A stretch of 6,205 bases of DNA from Gammaproteobacteria bacterium (GTDB lineage Bacteria; Pseudomonadota; Gammaproteobacteria; Pseudomonadales; UBA7434), in NCBI GenBank assembly GCA_024280785.1, contig JAJRPK010000338.1, forward strand, positions 1-6,205, written 5' to 3'. The notes beneath the pieces are model-generated. The model was given only the letters and a program-made list of their open reading frames with translations. It ran no database searches and was not told the origin of the DNA. The position numbers were made by a program, and so were the translations under genes. Shown piece by piece: positions 4,573 through 6,205 of this stretch (the stretch's first letter is position 1; every line of letters begins with the position of its first letter).

Positions 4573-6205
4573 TTGAACGATATGGTAAAAAATTTATTGT
4601 TGTGGGTGGTAATCGCCATCGTATTATTGACCGTGTTTCAAAACGTCAATGTACCCGCACAACCCAAAAACCTGGATTATTCTCAATTTATTTCCGAGGT
4701 CCAATCGGACCAGGTACGCCGCGTTGAAACCGAGGGCTATACCATTTTTGGCGAGCGAACTGATGGCAGCAAATTTAAAACGGTTCGGCCTTATATGGAA
4801 GACCCTAATCTCATTAATGACCTGTTAGAGCATAAGGTTGAAGTGATAGGTCGTGAGCCAGAGCAGCAGAGTTTGTGGCGTCAATTATTGGTTGCCGGCT
4901 TTCCTATTCTCATCATTATTGCGGTTTTTATGTTTTTTATGCGCCAGATGCAAGGTGGAGGTGCGGGCGGCCGCGGTGGCCCAATGGCCTTTGGTAAAAG
5001 TAAAGCGCGACTTCTGGGCGAAGATCAAATTAAAACGACCTTTGCCGACGTGGCGGGTTGTGACGAGGCAAAAGAAGAAGTTAAAGAGTTGGTTGATTTT
5101 CTTCGCGACCCCGGAAAATTTCAAAAGCTAGGTGGCCGAATTCCTCGCGGTATATTGTTGGTGGGGCAGCCGGGTACCGGTAAAACCTTATTGGCAAGAG
5201 CTATTGCGGGCGAAGCCAAAGTGCCTTTCTTTGCAATCTCGGGTTCAGATTTTGTCGAAATGTTTGTCGGTGTTGGCGCCTCACGCGTACGGGATATGTT
5301 TGAGCAAGCAAAAAAACAGTCACCTTGTATTATTTTTATTGATGAGATTGACGCAGTGGGTCGGCATCGTGGAGCGGGCTTAGGTGGTGGGCACGACGAG
5401 CGAGAACAAACGTTGAATCAATTATTGGTTGAAATGGACGGCTTTGAGGGCAATGACGGCGTTATCGTTATCGCGGCGACTAACCGCCCGGATGTGTTAG
5501 ATCCCGCGTTATTGCGCCCAGGTCGATTCGATCGTCAAGTGGTCGTGGGTCTACCCGATATCAGAGGCCGAGAGCAAATTCTTAAAGTTCATATGCGCAA
5601 AACCCCAGTTGACGATGATGTAAACCCTGGAGTTATTGCTAGAGGTACGCCAGGATTTTCTGGTGCTGAACTGGCAAATTTGGTCAACGAAGCGGCATTG
5701 TTCGCCGCCAAGTTTGGTCGCAGAACTGTGGCGATGGAGCAATTTGAACTTGCTAAAGATAAAATCATGATGGGCGCTGAGCGCAAATCGATGGTTATGT
5801 CAGAAGAAGAAAAATTAAACACGGCTTATCATGAGTCGGGTCATGCAATCGTTGGGCGATTGTTACCGGAGCACGACCCTGTGTATAAGGTGAGTATTAT
5901 TCCCCGAGGCCGAGCTTTGGGCGTCACTATGTTCCTGCCTGAGGAAGATCGTTATAGTCATAGTAAACGGTTTATAATTGGTCAGATATGCTCTTTATTT
6001 GGTGGCCGCATCGCCGAAGAAATGATTAATGGCAGTGACGGTGTGACGACAGGGGCATCAAACGATATTCAGCGAGCGACAGAGATTGCTCGTAACATGG
6101 TGACCAAATGGGGCTTATCGGATCGAATGGGGCCGTTGATGTACGAGGACGCTCAGGAAGAGGTGTTTTTAGGTAAATCAGCAGGCACGGCGGGGCTGCA
6201 AGTAT
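4573..6205 (+). CDS. ftsH: ATP-dependent zinc metalloprotease FtsH (3' end outside window)
   Basis: FtsH is an inner-membrane hexameric AAA+ protease that extracts and degrades misfolded membrane proteins and regulators such as sigma32 and LpxC in E. coli. 544 codons are visible without a frameshift. TTG at 4573 is chosen because GAGGAAAG (4561-4568) places its GAGG core 8 nt upstream; an in-frame ATG lies three codons later (4582) at a poorer distance, and E. coli has a comparable MSDMAKN/MAKN choice. Numbering from TTG, TM1 is about residues 8-22, a periplasmic domain follows, and TM2 is about 105-123, ending FFMRQMQGG. The AAA+ core has Walker A GQPGTGKT (K204), pore loop F231-V-G, Walker B IIFIDEID (253-260), and second-region-of-homology arginines R315 and R318. 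The protease has HESGH (H420, E421, H424), and D498 in GASNDI is the expected third zinc ligand. The remaining C-terminal roughly 100 residues lie beyond the window. Confidence 0.98.
   Translation, partial: MNDMVKNLLLWVVIAIVLLTVFQNVNVPAQPKNLDYSQFISEVQSDQVRRVETEGYTIFGERTDGSKFKTVRPYMEDPNLINDLLEHKVEVIGREPEQQSLWRQLLVAGFPILIIIAVFMFFMRQMQGGGAGGRGGPMAFGKSKARLLGEDQIKTTFADVAGCDEAKEEVKELVDFLRDPGKFQKLGGRIPRGILLVGQPGTGKTLLARAIAGEAKVPFFAISGSDFVEMFVGVGASRVRDMFEQAKKQSPCIIFIDEIDAVGRHRGAGLGGGHDEREQTLNQLLVEMDGFEGNDGVIVIAATNRPDVLDPALLRPGRFDRQVVVGLPDIRGREQILKVHMRKTPVDDDVNPGVIARGTPGFSGAELANLVNEAALFAAKFGRRTVAMEQFELAKDKIMMGAERKSMVMSEEEKLNTAYHESGHAIVGRLLPEHDPVYKVSIIPRGRALGVTMFLPEEDRYSHSKRFIIGQICSLFGGRIAEEMINGSDGVTTGASNDIQRATEIARNMVTKWGLSDRMGPLMYEDAQEEVFLGKSAGTAGLQV

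Noticed and set aside
4431..4619. Minus-strand 62-codon frame before ftsH
   Set aside because: Overlaps the ftsH start and ribosome binding site, with no conserved features.

Overview
The window reads as a chromosomal segment of a gammaproteobacterium, probably a free-living aquatic one. The evidence is the housekeeping order yhbY (minus strand) - rlmE (plus) - ftsH (plus), which is conserved across Gammaproteobacteria, and protein sequences close to those of Enterobacteria and Pseudomonas. A very large Asp-rich secreted-type protein lies next to this block. The genus cannot be fixed from the sequence.

Layout. Positions 1-2817 hold the 3' part of a large open reading frame that is already open at base 1. 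It has an Asp-rich thrombospondin type-3-like calcium-binding repeat region (about residues 1-285 of the visible part), then about 650 residues of Ala/Gly/Ser/Thr-rich, probably beta-rich sequence of no recognised family. A strong intrinsic terminator follows at 2837-2868. Positions 2870-3184 hold no protein gene but contain the most interesting object in the window: a promoter (2996-3023) followed by a roughly 150-nt transcript (about 3030-3179). This transcript carries six GGA motifs, five of which can be placed in hairpin loops, and ends in its own Rho-independent terminator. This is the architecture of the CsrA/RsmA-sequestering small RNAs (CsrB, RsmY, RsmZ). It converges on yhbY (3185-3481, minus), a CRS1-YhbY-type ribosome-assembly RNA-binding protein. 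A 206-bp divergent intergenic region separates yhbY from rlmE (3688-4320), the 23S rRNA U2552 2'-O-ribose methyltransferase with a complete K-D-K-E catalytic tetrad. A 252-bp leader (4321-4572) contains a perfect -10 hexamer enclosed by an 8-bp inverted repeat. It precedes ftsH (4573 to beyond 6205), the membrane AAA+ zinc metalloprotease, which starts at TTG and is cut by the window end.

How the parts fit. yhbY, rlmE and ftsH form the familiar ribosome-assembly/protein-quality-control neighbourhood; FtsH and RlmE are linked to heat-shock control in E. coli. The candidate small RNA would act globally, by titrating the translational regulator CsrA/RsmA, and need not be functionally tied to its neighbours. 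The Asp-rich surface-type protein is probably accessory cargo at the edge of the conserved block; in many relatives greA lies beside yhbY at this point.
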